A DNA stretch of 64,000 bases from Flavobacteriaceae bacterium CP2B (GCA_001683825.1 LXTR01000063.1:80131-144130), one strand, 5' to 3'. Positions 9,919 to 18,471 are shown, counted from the first letter of the stretch. Numbers and translations: made by a program. Notes: generated by a model not told the origin, from the sequence alone.

Positions 9919-10494
9919 CTAGGCCAGTTGCAGAGCAAGACGGGCCCTGATGCCGGGCCATTCTTCAAGGAGGATGCCATAACAGCAGGTATTGCGCTTA
10001 TAGCCATCTGTGAGGTAAACGTCTTTGCGCAAGACCCCTTCGAGGGTGGCACCCAGTTTTTCTACGGCCTTGCGAGACCATATATTTCGTTCATCAATGC
10101 GGAACTCAACCTTTTCAAATTGCATTTTTTCAAAGGCATGCCGCAGCATCAAAAACTTCATGTGGGCATTCAGCCCGGTTCCCTGAAATTCCCTCCCGAT
10201 CCAGGTAGACCCTATATGCAAGACCTTATTTTGCCAATGGATGTTCATAAAACGGGTGCACCCGGCATAGGCCGCAACTTTTTTGTCGAAGACCGCGAAC
10301 GGAATACACTGTTTCCGTTCCTGCTCTTCAAGGGCCTTGTCGACATATGCTTTCAGTGCCTGAGGGGTTTCTATTTGCGAAGGGGAATAGGCCACCAATC
10401 CTGGCTGGGCCGCTACCTCAAGCAAGAAAGCCCCGTTTTCAGGGGTCAGGGGCTCCAGCCGTACACGTTCGTCTTCGAGTTGGGTCGTGATCAT
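9919..10494 (-). CDS. GNAT acetyltransferase, RimJ/RimL-like
   Basis: The protein (191 residues) has the GNAT pattern of the ribosomal-protein serine/alanine acetyltransferase group: ERVRLEPLTPENG at the N-terminus, the strand HIGSTWIGREFQGTGLN carrying the acetyl-CoA binding loop near residue 105, and NIWSRKAVEKLGATLEG near 145. The acceptor cannot be predicted; these enzymes acetylate protein N-termini or small amines. Its ATG overlaps the stop of the upstream esterase by four bases (ATGA-type junction), so the two are translated as a coupled pair. Confidence 0.85.
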   Translation of the reverse strand: MITTQLEDERVRLEPLTPENGAFLLEVAAQPGLVAYSPSQIETPQALKAYVDKALEEQERKQCIPFAVFDKKVAAYAGCTRFMNIHWQNKVLHIGSTWIGREFQGTGLNAHMKFLMLRHAFEKMQFEKVEFRIDERNIWSRKAVEKLGATLEGVLRKDVYLTDGYKRNTCCYGILLEEWPGIRARLALQLA

Positions 10495-11135
10495 GGCAAA
10501 AGTTCCTTTAGTAATTGCTTTTGTATTTCATGCCCCCCGCTGAACCTTTTTATTTCGGCCCTTTCTCCAAAGAGGGCGGTAGCTTTCTTCGTTTCCTGCA
10601 TCCACCGGCCTTCGTCCAGGAATTCATCCCGGTCCCCGGCCATAAGGGTAATTTTCACATTTTTCTGCAGGAAATCAAAGTCCTGTGCCCTTAGTTCGTT
10701 AGGGATACCCCCGGCGTACAGCACCAGGTGTTGGCAACGGATTTTGGAACGCGCCACCCATCGCAAGGCTACAGAAACCCCCTGAGAGTAACCAAAGACC
10801 AGCAAGCTGCAATGGGGAGGTAGGGGTTCGGCTTTGTAAACGGCATCCACATAGTTCAGGACATTGTCGATTTCCATAGCGGTCTGCTCCCGGGTAAGCC
10901 AGCTCGCGCCTACGTGTTTGTACTCGTTGTTAAGGTAATATTTGGAGGGCGCCTGGGGGGCGATAACATAATTTTCCTCCGGATCCAACTCCCTGAAATG
11001 GGTGAGAAAATATCGGCTCAGGTAGCCTATGCCGTGAAAAACCAACCAAATATTCCGGGTTTTAGCCGTTAGGTCGTTCAGGCTTAGGTAGGTGTTGGCC
11101 GCTGTATAGGTTACCTGGTTTTCCCGTTCCTTCAT
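10491..11135 (-). CDS. Alpha/beta hydrolase, carboxylesterase/phospholipase-like
   Basis: This 214-residue hydrolase has the nucleophile elbow VFGYSQGVSVALRW (GxSxG, Ser near residue 105), an expected acid in LMAGDRDEFLDE and the histidine in FSGGHEIQKQLL near the C-terminus, giving a complete Ser-Asp-His triad. The length and layout match the carboxylesterase/acyl-protein thioesterase group. No signal peptide is present, so it should act in the cytoplasm. It is the first gene of a two-gene unit with the acetyltransferase and is divergent from the menI-like thioesterase, with 62 bases between the two starts. Confidence 0.85.
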   Translation of the reverse strand: MKERENQVTYTAANTYLSLNDLTAKTRNIWLVFHGIGYLSRYFLTHFRELDPEENYVIAPQAPSKYYLNNEYKHVGASWLTREQTAMEIDNVLNYVDAVYKAEPLPPHCSLLVFGYSQGVSVALRWVARSKIRCQHLVLYAGGIPNELRAQDFDFLQKNVKITLMAGDRDEFLDEGRWMQETKKATALFGERAEIKRFSGGHEIQKQLLKELLP

Positions 11136-11197
11136 GCTTTGGAATTATGGATGCCCGCCGTTGTTTTTGAATGCTTAATTTTACAAAAAATAAATTC

Positions 11198-11620
11198 ATG
11201 AACGAATACAAGGAGAAAATTCTCAACGTCTGTAATGAAACATGTAAGGGAACCTTGATGGAGACCCTTGGCATTGAGTTCGTCGATGTGGGTGAAAACT
11301 ACCTGGTCGCAAAAATGCCCGTTACATCCAAAGTTTTCCAGCCCGACGGCGTATTGCACGGAGGGGCCACAGTGGCCCTGGCAGAAAGTGTTGGTGGTGC
11401 CGCGTCGTATATTTTCATGGACGGGACAAAGTACTTTGTACGGGGCATTGAAATCGCTGCCAACCATGTAAAAAGTGTAAGGGAAGGGGATGTTTTCGCC
11501 CGGGCGACCATCGTTCATAAGGGGCGCACCACGCAACTCTGGAACATACAGATCACAGACGGGGACGGTGCCCTGGTCTCCCAGTGCAAACTGACCACCA
11601 TTGCCTTACCAAGAACCTAA
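11198..11620 (+). CDS. menI: Hotdog-fold thioesterase, probable 1,4-dihydroxy-2-naphthoyl-CoA hydrolase
   Basis: This 140-residue protein of the PaaI/hotdog family has the hallmark GVLHGGATVALAESVGG (residues about 47-63), where the Glu/Asp after the HGG turn is catalytic, followed by EIAANHVKSVREGDV and an ARATIVHKGRTTQLW strand. On its own the fold only says acyl-CoA thioesterase. The placement decides the call: its stop is one base before the menF start in a men cluster that otherwise lacks the step releasing DHNA from DHNA-CoA. The start at 11198 (MNEYKEK) is preferred to an upstream in-frame ATG at 11171. A -7-like TAATTTTA lies at about 11176-11183. Confidence 0.75.
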   Translation: MNEYKEKILNVCNETCKGTLMETLGIEFVDVGENYLVAKMPVTSKVFQPDGVLHGGATVALAESVGGAASYIFMDGTKYFVRGIEIAANHVKSVREGDVFARATIVHKGRTTQLWNIQITDGDGALVSQCKLTTIALPRT

Positions 11621-11621
11621 G

Positions 11622-12698
11622 ATGCCCAATACCACTGTGCAGTTGCTGCAAGACTACGTTTCCCAGGGGCTTCCTTTTGTTGCCTACCGCAAGCCTGGAG
11701 AGGCGTTTCTCAAAGTCCTCCAACAACGGGACACACAAGTATTGCAGGTGCGCGATTTTAAGGAATCGGGTTTTGTTTTTGCCCCCTTTGACCCCGCCGC
11801 CGCCCCGGTTTTAATACCAGCCGATTCGATACAGACGCTGCTGCAGCCCATCTGGGAGGACAGCCCTGGCCCGTCGGGGATCACGTGGGAGGAGACCAGG
11901 GCAGAAAAACAGCGTTATATGGCGCTGGTAGGCAGGGCCATGGCCGAAATATCGGAAGGCAGTTGCCAAAAGATTGTTTGCTCCCGCAGGCTGGTCCTGC
12001 CGGTTACATCAGAACCTACGGAGGCTTTTGGGAGGCTGCTGGCCTTATACCCGGATGCCTTCTGTTATTTTTGGTCCCATCCGAAGGTGGGCACCTGGCT
12101 TGGGGCAAGCCCCGAAAGCCTGTTGAACCTGAGCGGAACGTCTTTCCAAACCATGTCGTTGGCAGGGACCCTGAGGTACCAGGCAGGGGTATCCCCGCAA
12201 TGGGGCCCAAAAGAGCTGGAGGAGCAGGCGTTGGTAACCCGTTATATTGAGGAAGTGCTGCAGCCCAGGGTGGCTACCCTGGACATTACCGGTCCGGAAA
12301 CCGTCAGGGCGGGACGCTTGTGGCACTTACGGAGCCATATCCGCGGCGAGCTTGGGATGGCATCCCTAAAAGAGCTGCTCCGTTCGCTGCATCCCACTCC
12401 CGCGGTCTGCGGGCTCCCCAAAAACGAAAGCCTGCGGTTCTTGATGGAGAACGAAGGATACCGCCGTGGTTTTTACACGGGCTATCTGGGCGAGCTCAAT
12501 TTATCCGTGTCACCCGAAGGTGCCGGGCTTGGCAGCCAGTTGTTTGTCAATCTCCGCTGTATGTCCCTGCAGGGAGGGGAGGCTGTTATATATGTGGGTG
12601 GTGGGGTTACATCCGGCTCTTCCCCGGAGGCAGAATGGCAGGAAACCAAAGCCAAGGCAGGGACCATGTTGCGCGTATTGTTTTATTCGGGGGAATGA
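11622..12698 (+). CDS. menF: Isochorismate synthase
   Basis: MenF converts chorismate to isochorismate, the entry to menaquinone synthesis. The 358-residue chorismate-binding domain shows KIVCSRRLVLPV, WLGASPESLLNL, MSLAGTLRY, LRSHIRGELG, HPTPAVCGLPKNESLRFL and YTGYLGEL, the usual order of the family's active-site blocks. It is shorter than E. coli MenF (about 430) because the N-terminal part is reduced, as in other Bacteroidota. The ATG at 11622 follows the upstream stop by one base, favouring translational coupling. A siderophore-type (EntC) role is unlikely given menD directly downstream. Confidence 0.93.
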   Translation: MPNTTVQLLQDYVSQGLPFVAYRKPGEAFLKVLQQRDTQVLQVRDFKESGFVFAPFDPAAAPVLIPADSIQTLLQPIWEDSPGPSGITWEETRAEKQRYMALVGRAMAEISEGSCQKIVCSRRLVLPVTSEPTEAFGRLLALYPDAFCYFWSHPKVGTWLGASPESLLNLSGTSFQTMSLAGTLRYQAGVSPQWGPKELEEQALVTRYIEEVLQPRVATLDITGPETVRAGRLWHLRSHIRGELGMASLKELLRSLHPTPAVCGLPKNESLRFLMENEGYRRGFYTGYLGELNLSVSPEGAGLGSQLFVNLRCMSLQGGEAVIYVGGGVTSGSSPEAEWQETKAKAGTMLRVLFYSGE

Positions 12699-12738
12699 TT
12701 GGGAAGAAAAGGGCTTCCGTCGTATTTTTGCAATGCTT

Positions 12739-14496
12739 ATGAGATATACCAACATACCCTTGGCACATACGGTCATTCAGCATTGCAAAGCCAGGGGCAT
12801 CCAACACATTGTCATTTCGCCGGGTTCCAGAAACGCACCGCTTACACTGGGGTTTACGGCCGATCCATATTTTCGTTGTTACAGTATCGTAGATGAACGG
12901 TCTGCCGGGTTTTTCGCCATGGGGATGGCCCAGCAATTGCAAAAAGGGGTGGCGGTCGTCTGTACCTCCGGGAGCGCCTTGCTCAATTATTACCCTGCGG
13001 TAGCGGAGGCATTTTACAGCAACATACCTCTGCTGGTGATATCGGCAGACCGGCCAGGGTACAAGATAGATATCGGCGATGGCCAGACCATCAGGCAGGA
13101 AGATGTTTTTCACCGCCACCTGGTACACAGTGCCATGCTCCGGCAGGATGTGGTACATGCCCCTGAAGCCATCCGCGCCTCCGGGCGAAGCCTCCCGGCA
13201 GGGGAAGCGGATTTGCGGGCCTGGCAGCTGGAAATACAGCGCTATAACGATTCGGCACTCAATGAAGCCCTGTCTGGCGCCCATGTCCTGCAAGGCCCTG
13301 TCCATATTAATGTCCCCCTGGAAGAACCCTTGTACCAGTTGGTGGATGGCCCCATTGTCATCCCGAATGTCGATGGCCCCCCAATAGAAGGACCTGCCCC
13401 CCTGGGTTCCCTGGATCATTTCGGAAAGATTTGGGCGGGGACCGACCGAAAAATGGTCATCATCGGGGCGAGCCCGCCGGGCATGTTGGACGCGGAACAC
13501 CTTCGTGCGTTGGCAGGGGATCCCTCTGTACTGGTCTTTACCGAAACCACTTCCAATTGCCACCACGAGGAATTCTTTCCCAGTATTGACAGCATCATTG
13601 CCCCCATAGAAAAGGCCGCCGACCGTGAGCAGCGCTTTAAAGAACTGCAGCCAGGACTGCTGATTACCCTGGGGGGGATGGTGGTTTCCAAGAAGATCAA
13701 GGCTTTCCTGCGTCAGTACCGGCCAGAACACCACTGGCATATCGGCCCTAAAAATGCCTATGACACCTATTACAGCCTCACCCAGCATTTTAAGGCCACC
13801 CCCGGTACATTTTTTAAAGCCTTCAGCCCTTACCTCGAGGGTAGGGAAAGCACCTACCACCCCACCTGGGCCGCCCATAGGGAACGGTACCGGGAACGGC
13901 GCGCCGACTATCTGGGGAAAATTGAGTTTTCGGACCTGTTGGCATTCTACCATATCCAGGATCGTATTCCCCATGGATACCAGCTGCAGCTGGCCAACAG
14001 TTCGACCGTGCGGTATTCGCAACTTTTTGAATTGCATCCATCGATCAAGGTCTTCTGCAACCGGGGGACCAGTGGCATAGATGGCAGTACCTCTACCGCC
14101 ATTGGGGCGTCGCTGGTTGAAAAGCACCCCACCTTGTTGGTTACGGGAGACCTGAGTTTGTTTTATGACAGCAATGGCTTGTGGAATAATTACCTCCGCC
14201 CCGATTTCCGGATAATAGTTATGAACAACCAGGGCGGCGGTATTTTCAGGATTCTTCCGGGAAAGGAGGATTCCGAAAACTTTGAAACCTTCTTTGAAAC
14301 CATCCAGGATTTGGATATCAGTAAGTTATGTGGCTTATTTGGAGTGGAACATTATATGGCTTCCGATGAAAAAGGGCTGTTGGATATCCTGGAGGATTTT
14401 TACAGCCCTTCTGCTGCCCCACGGCTTCTGGAGGTACGGACCCCCAGGTTGGTGAATAACAAAATTTTGCTTACTTATTTCGATTTCCTATCTTAG
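12739..14496 (+). CDS. menD: 2-succinyl-5-enolpyruvyl-6-hydroxy-3-cyclohexene-1-carboxylate synthase
   Basis: MenD is a thiamine-diphosphate enzyme that joins isochorismate with 2-oxoglutarate to give SEPHCHC. Visible landmarks are HIVISPGSRNAPLTLGF near residue 22, VDERSAGFFAMG with the catalytic glutamate, SGSALLNYYPAVAEA, and the C-terminal TPP/metal segment VTGDLSLFYDSNGLWNN followed by MNNQGGGIFRILPG. The length is 585 residues. The ATG at 12739 (MRYTNIPLAH) aligns with the family start; ATG 12733 adds two residues. A perfect -7 box (TATTTTTG, 12723-12730) ends just before the start, so menD may have its own promoter inside the menI-menF-menD unit. Confidence 0.95.
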   Translation: MRYTNIPLAHTVIQHCKARGIQHIVISPGSRNAPLTLGFTADPYFRCYSIVDERSAGFFAMGMAQQLQKGVAVVCTSGSALLNYYPAVAEAFYSNIPLLVISADRPGYKIDIGDGQTIRQEDVFHRHLVHSAMLRQDVVHAPEAIRASGRSLPAGEADLRAWQLEIQRYNDSALNEALSGAHVLQGPVHINVPLEEPLYQLVDGPIVIPNVDGPPIEGPAPLGSLDHFGKIWAGTDRKMVIIGASPPGMLDAEHLRALAGDPSVLVFTETTSNCHHEEFFPSIDSIIAPIEKAADREQRFKELQPGLLITLGGMVVSKKIKAFLRQYRPEHHWHIGPKNAYDTYYSLTQHFKATPGTFFKAFSPYLEGRESTYHPTWAAHRERYRERRADYLGKIEFSDLLAFYHIQDRIPHGYQLQLANSSTVRYSQLFELHPSIKVFCNRGTSGIDGSTSTAIGASLVEKHPTLLVTGDLSLFYDSNGLWNNYLRPDFRIIVMNNQGGGIFRILPGKEDSENFETFFETIQDLDISKLCGLFGVEHYMASDEKGLLDILEDFYSPSAAPRLLEVRTPRLVNNKILLTYFDFLS

Positions 14497-14534
14497 GAAG
14501 GTATTGTAAAATAACATCTAAGAACACTAACATT

Positions 14535-14879
14535 ATGAGCAGTAAAAGAGACGAATTGGTGCAAAAGTATGCCGCACATGTCAAGGAAAAATTTGGAGCC
14601 ACCCCGGATTTGGGCTTGCTGGAAAGCGTAGCCAAAGGCCTTGGGCCCGCAATCTACAACCGGGATGCCTCTACCGTATCGGGGACTGATGACAAGGAAC
14701 TCGAAACGGTGAAGAAGAATTTCCTGATGAAAAAATTAGGGATGAAAGAAAGCCCGGAATTAATGGATGCCATTAAAAAGGTCCTTGCCACGTACGGAAC
14801 CTCAGAGCGGACCAAATACAGGGCTGTGGTTTACTACATGCTGGCCAAGCACTTCAAAAAAGAGGCCGTTTATAAATAA
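14535..14879 (+). CDS. DUF2853 family protein
   Basis: A small, highly charged, all-helical cytoplasmic protein (114 residues) matching the DUF2853 pattern, with KRDELVQKYAAHVKEKFG at the start and YGTSERTKYRAVVYYMLAKH at the end. The function of the family is not known. It sits 38 bases after menD and just before a strong terminator, so it probably closes the menI-menF-menD transcript. In related genomes the same protein is, as I recall, often seen near men genes, but the reason is unknown. Confidence 0.85.
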   Translation: MSSKRDELVQKYAAHVKEKFGATPDLGLLESVAKGLGPAIYNRDASTVSGTDDKELETVKKNFLMKKLGMKESPELMDAIKKVLATYGTSERTKYRAVVYYMLAKHFKKEAVYK

Positions 14880-14898
14880 GGAGCTCCTGAACTTTGTA

Positions 14899-14929
14899 TA
14901 AAGCCGTCCTGTTCAGGACGGCTTTTTTA
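14899..14929 (+). terminator. Rho-independent terminator after DUF2853 gene
   Basis: A 9-bp perfect stem (AGCCGTCCT / AGGACGGCT, loop GTTC, 14902-14923) is followed by six Ts. It closes the menI-menF-menD-DUF2853 unit. Confidence 0.9.
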
Positions 14930-14958
14930 TTCCCCCCTTTTAGGCATACCTTTGCCCC

Positions 14959-15789
14959 ATGATTGAACTGGGTAATTATAACCGACTTAGCATTCTTCGC
15001 AGTACGAGTGTAGGGTTGTTCCTCGGAGACGAGGATGTAGACGATTTGCTGCTTCCCAACAAGTATGTTCCCAAGGACTACCACATAGGGGATACCATCG
15101 AAGTATTTTGTTACCTCGACCACGAGGAGCGGCCCGTGGCCACCACCTTGAAACCCTTTATAAAGCGCAATGAGTTTGCCTATCTGAGGGTAGCTGAGGT
15201 TAATGAATACGGCGCCTTTATGGACTGGGGCCTCGAAAAGCACCTGTTGGTGCCATTCAAGCAGCAACGCGACAGGATGGAGGAGGGAAAGTGGTACGTG
15301 GTGTATTGTTACCTGGACGAAAAATCGTTCCGTTTGGTGGCTTCCTCCAAACTGGACGCCTTCCTGGATAACGAGGAATTAAGCGTAAAACCGCGGGAGG
15401 AGGTAGACCTGCTTGTCAGCCGTAAATCAGAACTGGGCTGGGATGTTATTGTGAATGGCCGGCACAAAGGCCTGGTCTTTACCAGCGATGTTTTCAAGAA
15501 AATCGGGGTGGGCGAGCGACTGAAAGGCTATATCCGAAATATAAGGCCCGATAGGAAGCTGGATGTGGTGCTGGAACCCATCGGCCCCAAAAGCCGGGAA
15601 TCCGCCGCGGATAAGATTTACGGGCGCCTGCTTGAAGAAGGGGGTTTTTTGGGGCTGCATGATAAGTCGGACCCCGATGACATCCGCGATGCGCTACAAA
15701 TGAGCAAAAAGAACTTCAAAAAGGCCATTGGTACCCTCTACCGGGACAGGAAAATAGACATACGGGAAGACGGCATCTACAAGGTCTGA
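14959..15789 (+). CDS. S1-like RNA-binding protein, CvfB/YitL family
   Basis: The 276-residue protein has tandem S1-type OB folds (GNYNRLSILRSTSVGLFLG; FAYLRVAEVNEYGAFMDWG; ELGWDVIVNGRHKGLVFTSD) and a C-terminal winged helix (MSKKNFKKAIGTLYRDRKI). This is the CvfB layout, named after the Staphylococcus aureus virulence factor, which binds RNA. In this phylum its targets are unknown. A perfect -7 box (TACCTTTG, 14947-14954) ends only four bases before the ATG, so the mRNA may be leaderless or nearly so. Confidence 0.88.
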   Translation: MIELGNYNRLSILRSTSVGLFLGDEDVDDLLLPNKYVPKDYHIGDTIEVFCYLDHEERPVATTLKPFIKRNEFAYLRVAEVNEYGAFMDWGLEKHLLVPFKQQRDRMEEGKWYVVYCYLDEKSFRLVASSKLDAFLDNEELSVKPREEVDLLVSRKSELGWDVIVNGRHKGLVFTSDVFKKIGVGERLKGYIRNIRPDRKLDVVLEPIGPKSRESAADKIYGRLLEEGGFLGLHDKSDPDDIRDALQMSKKNFKKAIGTLYRDRKIDIREDGIYKV

Positions 15790-15941
15790 GCCCTTTCGGG
15801 GGGTGTTCCGGGACGTAAGGGGTTGATTAACACAGGTTTTGCCCAAAAGGCAGCCCGGGACTGTACTGGCACTACATTTATTTTGCTGATTGTTAGCTTT
15901 TTAATTACTTTTACCTCACAGACCCCTAAACCTTTGTACAT

Positions 15942-16541
15942 ATGCCTTTCATTGAAGAAAGCGATTTGCTGGAATTGCACAAGGACATAGACAAAGCTCA
16001 GATTATCAATGAGCGCTTACTGGACCAGATTAAATTTAAAAACAAGGAGCTCAGGAAGAGCAATCTGCAGCGGAACGCACTGGCAGTGGTCACGGGCCTG
16101 TTTTTGATTGGGACCCTGGCCATTACCTCTTTTACCGCCGGGTTGAGCAGTAGTTCCAACGGCTATGAGAACCACAACCTGTTGGTTTCCATAGACAGCC
16201 TTGATGCCATAAAATCCAGGATCGACAACCTAAGGCAGCAAAACGAGGAATTAAGCCTTGTAAAGGAATTTTACCTGGCCAAGCAATTCCTGGACAAAGA
16301 GAAAATCTATTCGGTCCAGATCAAGTCTTTTGTAGACAACAATATCACCCTGGCCTCCGAGGCCCTTTCCAATACCATGTTTGTGAAGACCAACCCGTTC
16401 TATTCGTACTCCCTGGGTAATTTTGAAACGCTCGAAGAAGCCCAGAAATTCAGGAAGCAGTTGGTAGATATGGGCTTTCAGGATGCCTTTGTCGCATCCT
16501 ACAAGGAAGGTAAACGAATTAAAATAGAAGATCCCTACTAA
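15942..16541 (+). CDS. Membrane-anchored coiled-coil protein with SPOR-like C-terminus
   Basis: The protein (199 residues) has a short cytoplasmic helix, one transmembrane segment (LAVVTGLFLIGTLAITSFTAG, about residues 47-67), a coiled coil (SLDAIKSRIDNLRQQNEELS), then a domain that reads SVQIKSFVDNN ... FYSYSLGNFETLEEAQKFRKQLVDMGFQDAFVASYKEGKRI. The latter strongly resembles a SPOR domain, which binds denuded peptidoglycan at division sites. It would thus face the periplasm. Its stop is two bases before the menA TTG start, so the two genes are probably co-transcribed. A role in envelope or division is plausible but inferred. Confidence 0.7.
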   Translation: MPFIEESDLLELHKDIDKAQIINERLLDQIKFKNKELRKSNLQRNALAVVTGLFLIGTLAITSFTAGLSSSSNGYENHNLLVSIDSLDAIKSRIDNLRQQNEELSLVKEFYLAKQFLDKEKIYSVQIKSFVDNNITLASEALSNTMFVKTNPFYSYSLGNFETLEEAQKFRKQLVDMGFQDAFVASYKEGKRIKIEDPY

Positions 16542-16543
16542 TT

Positions 16544-17452
16544 TTGTCGAAGGTTAAAGCATGGGTCAGCGCAGCCCGTTTACGGACGCTTCCGCTGTCG
16601 GTATCCGGTATCCTTATGGGTGCCGCCCTGGCGGCGCTTTTTGGCAGTAGCGACAGCACCATCTTCGTGCTGGCTCTGTGTACTACGGTCGGTTTCCAGG
16701 TGACCTCCAACCTGGCCAATGATTACGGGGATGGCGTAAAGGGCACCGACAATGCCGACCGCATTGGCCCCAGCCGTGCACTGCAAAGCGGACGGCTCAG
16801 CCGGAAGGAATTAAGGAATGGCATCGTGCTTTCGGTGCTCCTGAGCTTCCTGCTCGCTATGTCCCTGGTCCTCTATGCCTTTAAAGACAGTAGTATTTGG
16901 TATGTTTTCCTTTTTGGCTTTTTGGGGATAGCCAGCCTTTGGGCATCCATCACCTATACGGTGGGGGAGAAGGCATACGGGTATATGGGGTTGGGCGACC
17001 TTTTCGTATTCCTGTTTTTTGGCCTGCTCAGCGTCCTGGGATCGATGTTCCTTTTTACCAAAGCGCTTCCCGTGAGTGCCCTGCTGCCTGCTACGAGCAT
17101 CGGGTTGCTGAGTACGGGCGTACTGAACCTGAACAATCTTCGGGATTATCAGTCGGACAGCAAGGCCAGGAAGCAAACCTTAGTGGTCCTGATGGGGATA
17201 ACCCGGGGCAAGCGCTACCACTACGCACTGCTGGGCATGGCCTTTTTGTGTATGCTGGGATTTTTTTCAGTGCATTTTAAAGACTGGAAAACCTTCTTGC
17301 CACTGCTCGCGTTTGTCCCCGTATTCATACACCTTCGAAGCGTTATCCTGATAAAAGACCCCGCCCGGTTTGACCCTGAATTAAAAAAACTTGCCCTGAG
17401 CACCTTTTTGCTGGCGGCACTTTCCTATCTGCTGTTTAATTATTTTTTGTAA
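16544..17452 (+). CDS. menA: 1,4-dihydroxy-2-naphthoate polyprenyltransferase
   Basis: MenA attaches the polyprenyl chain to DHNA in the inner membrane. The protein (302 residues) has about eight membrane helices, the prenyl-diphosphate binding block NLANDYGDGVKGTDN with its DYxxGxxxxD-type aspartates (near residue 58), and a second motif NNLRDYQSDSKARKQTL near 194. The start is a TTG at 16544 (MSKVKAWVSAARLRTLPLSV); the next in-frame ATG would delete the first helix, so TTG is very likely real. It follows the SPOR-like gene by two bases. Confidence 0.93.
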   Translation: MSKVKAWVSAARLRTLPLSVSGILMGAALAALFGSSDSTIFVLALCTTVGFQVTSNLANDYGDGVKGTDNADRIGPSRALQSGRLSRKELRNGIVLSVLLSFLLAMSLVLYAFKDSSIWYVFLFGFLGIASLWASITYTVGEKAYGYMGLGDLFVFLFFGLLSVLGSMFLFTKALPVSALLPATSIGLLSTGVLNLNNLRDYQSDSKARKQTLVVLMGITRGKRYHYALLGMAFLCMLGFFSVHFKDWKTFLPLLAFVPVFIHLRSVILIKDPARFDPELKKLALSTFLLAALSYLLFNYFL

Positions 17453-17488
17453 ATTTGATAGCGGATAACCATCTAAACCTCACCTGCC

Positions 17489-18244
17489 TTGGAACAACCT
17501 ATTAAGATTCTCATCGTTGAAGACAACGTGATTATCGCTGACGATATGCAATCGATGCTTGAGGAGATTGGCTACGAAATCGTCGACAACGTCATTGTTT
17601 ATGAACAGGCCGAAGAAGTCCTTAAAAACAAGGAAGTTGACCTTGTCCTTATCGATATAATCCTGGCTTCGGACAAAACGGGGATCGACCTTGGGAAACA
17701 CATCCGGGAGAATTACAACATCCCCTTTATTTTTGTCACCTCCAACTCGGACCGGGCTACAGTAGAGAACGCCAAGACCGTCAAACCCAATGGCTACCTG
17801 GTAAAACCCTTTGAGCAGCAAGACCTGTATACGTCCATAGAGATTGCACTTTCCAATTTCGCCTATGGCGGAAAATCCGATGGTGGCGAGCAGGGGGAAT
17901 CCGAGGATGACAAACCCATGTCCAACTCTGTGCTGAAAGACTCCATCTTCGTCAAGAAGCAACACCTGTATTACCGCATCCAATTCGAAGACATACAATT
18001 TATCAAGGCGGATAACGTCTACCTGGAAGTAAACACCAAGGATAAGAAATTCCTGGTACGCTCGCCCCTGAAGGATTACCTGGAAAAACTCCCCAAAAAT
18101 AAATTCTACAGGGCTCACAAGTCCTACATTGTCAATGTAGACCATATCGATGCTATCAATTCCAAGGATATACTGATCAACAATACGCTTATCCCTATTT
18201 CCAAAGACTTCAAGGAATTCATTATATCAGCGATGAATTCCTAG
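17489..18244 (+). CDS. LytTR-family response regulator
   Basis: This is a 251-residue two-component regulator. The receiver domain (residues 1-125) has the acidic pair at 11-12, the phospho-acceptor Asp56 (DLVLIDIIL), Thr/Ser in FVTSNSD and Lys in YLVKPFE. An acidic linker leads to the LytTR DNA-binding domain (about 150-250: FVKKQHLYYRIQFEDIQFIKADNVYLEV, FYRAHKSYIVNVDHI). LytTR domains bind direct repeats with about two helical turns between them, and such repeats lie just downstream (18321-18353, 18597-18629). The start is TTG at 17489; no upstream ATG fits. Its probable partner is the histidine kinase encoded at 19010-20980. Confidence 0.9.
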   Translation: MEQPIKILIVEDNVIIADDMQSMLEEIGYEIVDNVIVYEQAEEVLKNKEVDLVLIDIILASDKTGIDLGKHIRENYNIPFIFVTSNSDRATVENAKTVKPNGYLVKPFEQQDLYTSIEIALSNFAYGGKSDGGEQGESEDDKPMSNSVLKDSIFVKKQHLYYRIQFEDIQFIKADNVYLEVNTKDKKFLVRSPLKDYLEKLPKNKFYRAHKSYIVNVDHIDAINSKDILINNTLIPISKDFKEFIISAMNS

Positions 18245-18320
18245 GTTGCGAGCCAGCCCTTAGGTCCGTATAGGCATCTGTTTAGCTTGCCTTACGGCCG
18301 CCACCGCCAGCATACCTGAT

Positions 18321-18353
18321 TTCACCACAACTTTCGACTGCTTCACAACAATA
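18321..18353 (+). promoter_or_regulatory. Putative LytTR operator 1 (21-base direct repeat)
   Basis: TTCACCACAA at 18321 and TTCACAACAA at 18342 are direct repeats with a 21-base period, i.e. two DNA turns. Read on the other strand each half contains a GTT core, as in known LytTR-type sites. The second half (CACAACAATA at 18344-18353) is identical to that of operator 2. The -7-like box TACTTTAG begins exactly 35 bases after the start of that second half. Confidence 0.55.
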
Positions 18354-18354
18354 G

Positions 18355-18386
18355 TTTGGCCGGGATAGAGGCTGTAGCTACTTTAG
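18355..18386 (+). promoter_or_regulatory. Putative promoter of small RNA 1
   Basis: TTTG at 18355-18358 and TACTTTAG at 18379-18386 (one mismatch to TAnnTTTG) are 20 bases apart. The weak -7 box fits a promoter that needs an activator bound at 18321-18353. Confidence 0.45.
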
Positions 18387-18392
18387 CAGTGT

Positions 18393-18471
18393 TCATATCA
18401 GGTTAAATTTTTTTCATTTTCATATAGTGTTCTCGTAAAAGGGTCCTGTCGATTTCGGCAGGGCTCTTTTT
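18393..18471 (+). ncRNA. Putative small RNA 1 (about 80 nt), LytTR-linked
   Basis: Transcription from the promoter above would begin near 18393 and stop in the T run at 18467-18471. No ORF with a credible start is present. The region is A/T-rich with an unstructured U-rich middle (ATATCA at 18395, CATTTTC at 18415) and a terminator hairpin at 18443-18464. ATATCA, an AAAT-rich block, CATTTTC and AAAGG occur in the same order in the second putative RNA at 18669-18745. Its function is unknown; base-pairing regulation is the obvious possibility. Confidence 0.45.
18443..18471 (+). terminator. Rho-independent terminator of small RNA 1
   Basis: Nine-base stem GTCCTGTCG / CGGCAGGGC with two G-T wobbles and loop ATTT, followed by TCTTTTT. 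Confidence 0.75.

Noticed and set aside
9784..10785. 333-residue plus-strand frame across the acetyltransferase and esterase genes
   Set aside because: The two minus-strand genes have clear GNAT and GxSxG motifs; the plus frame has none.
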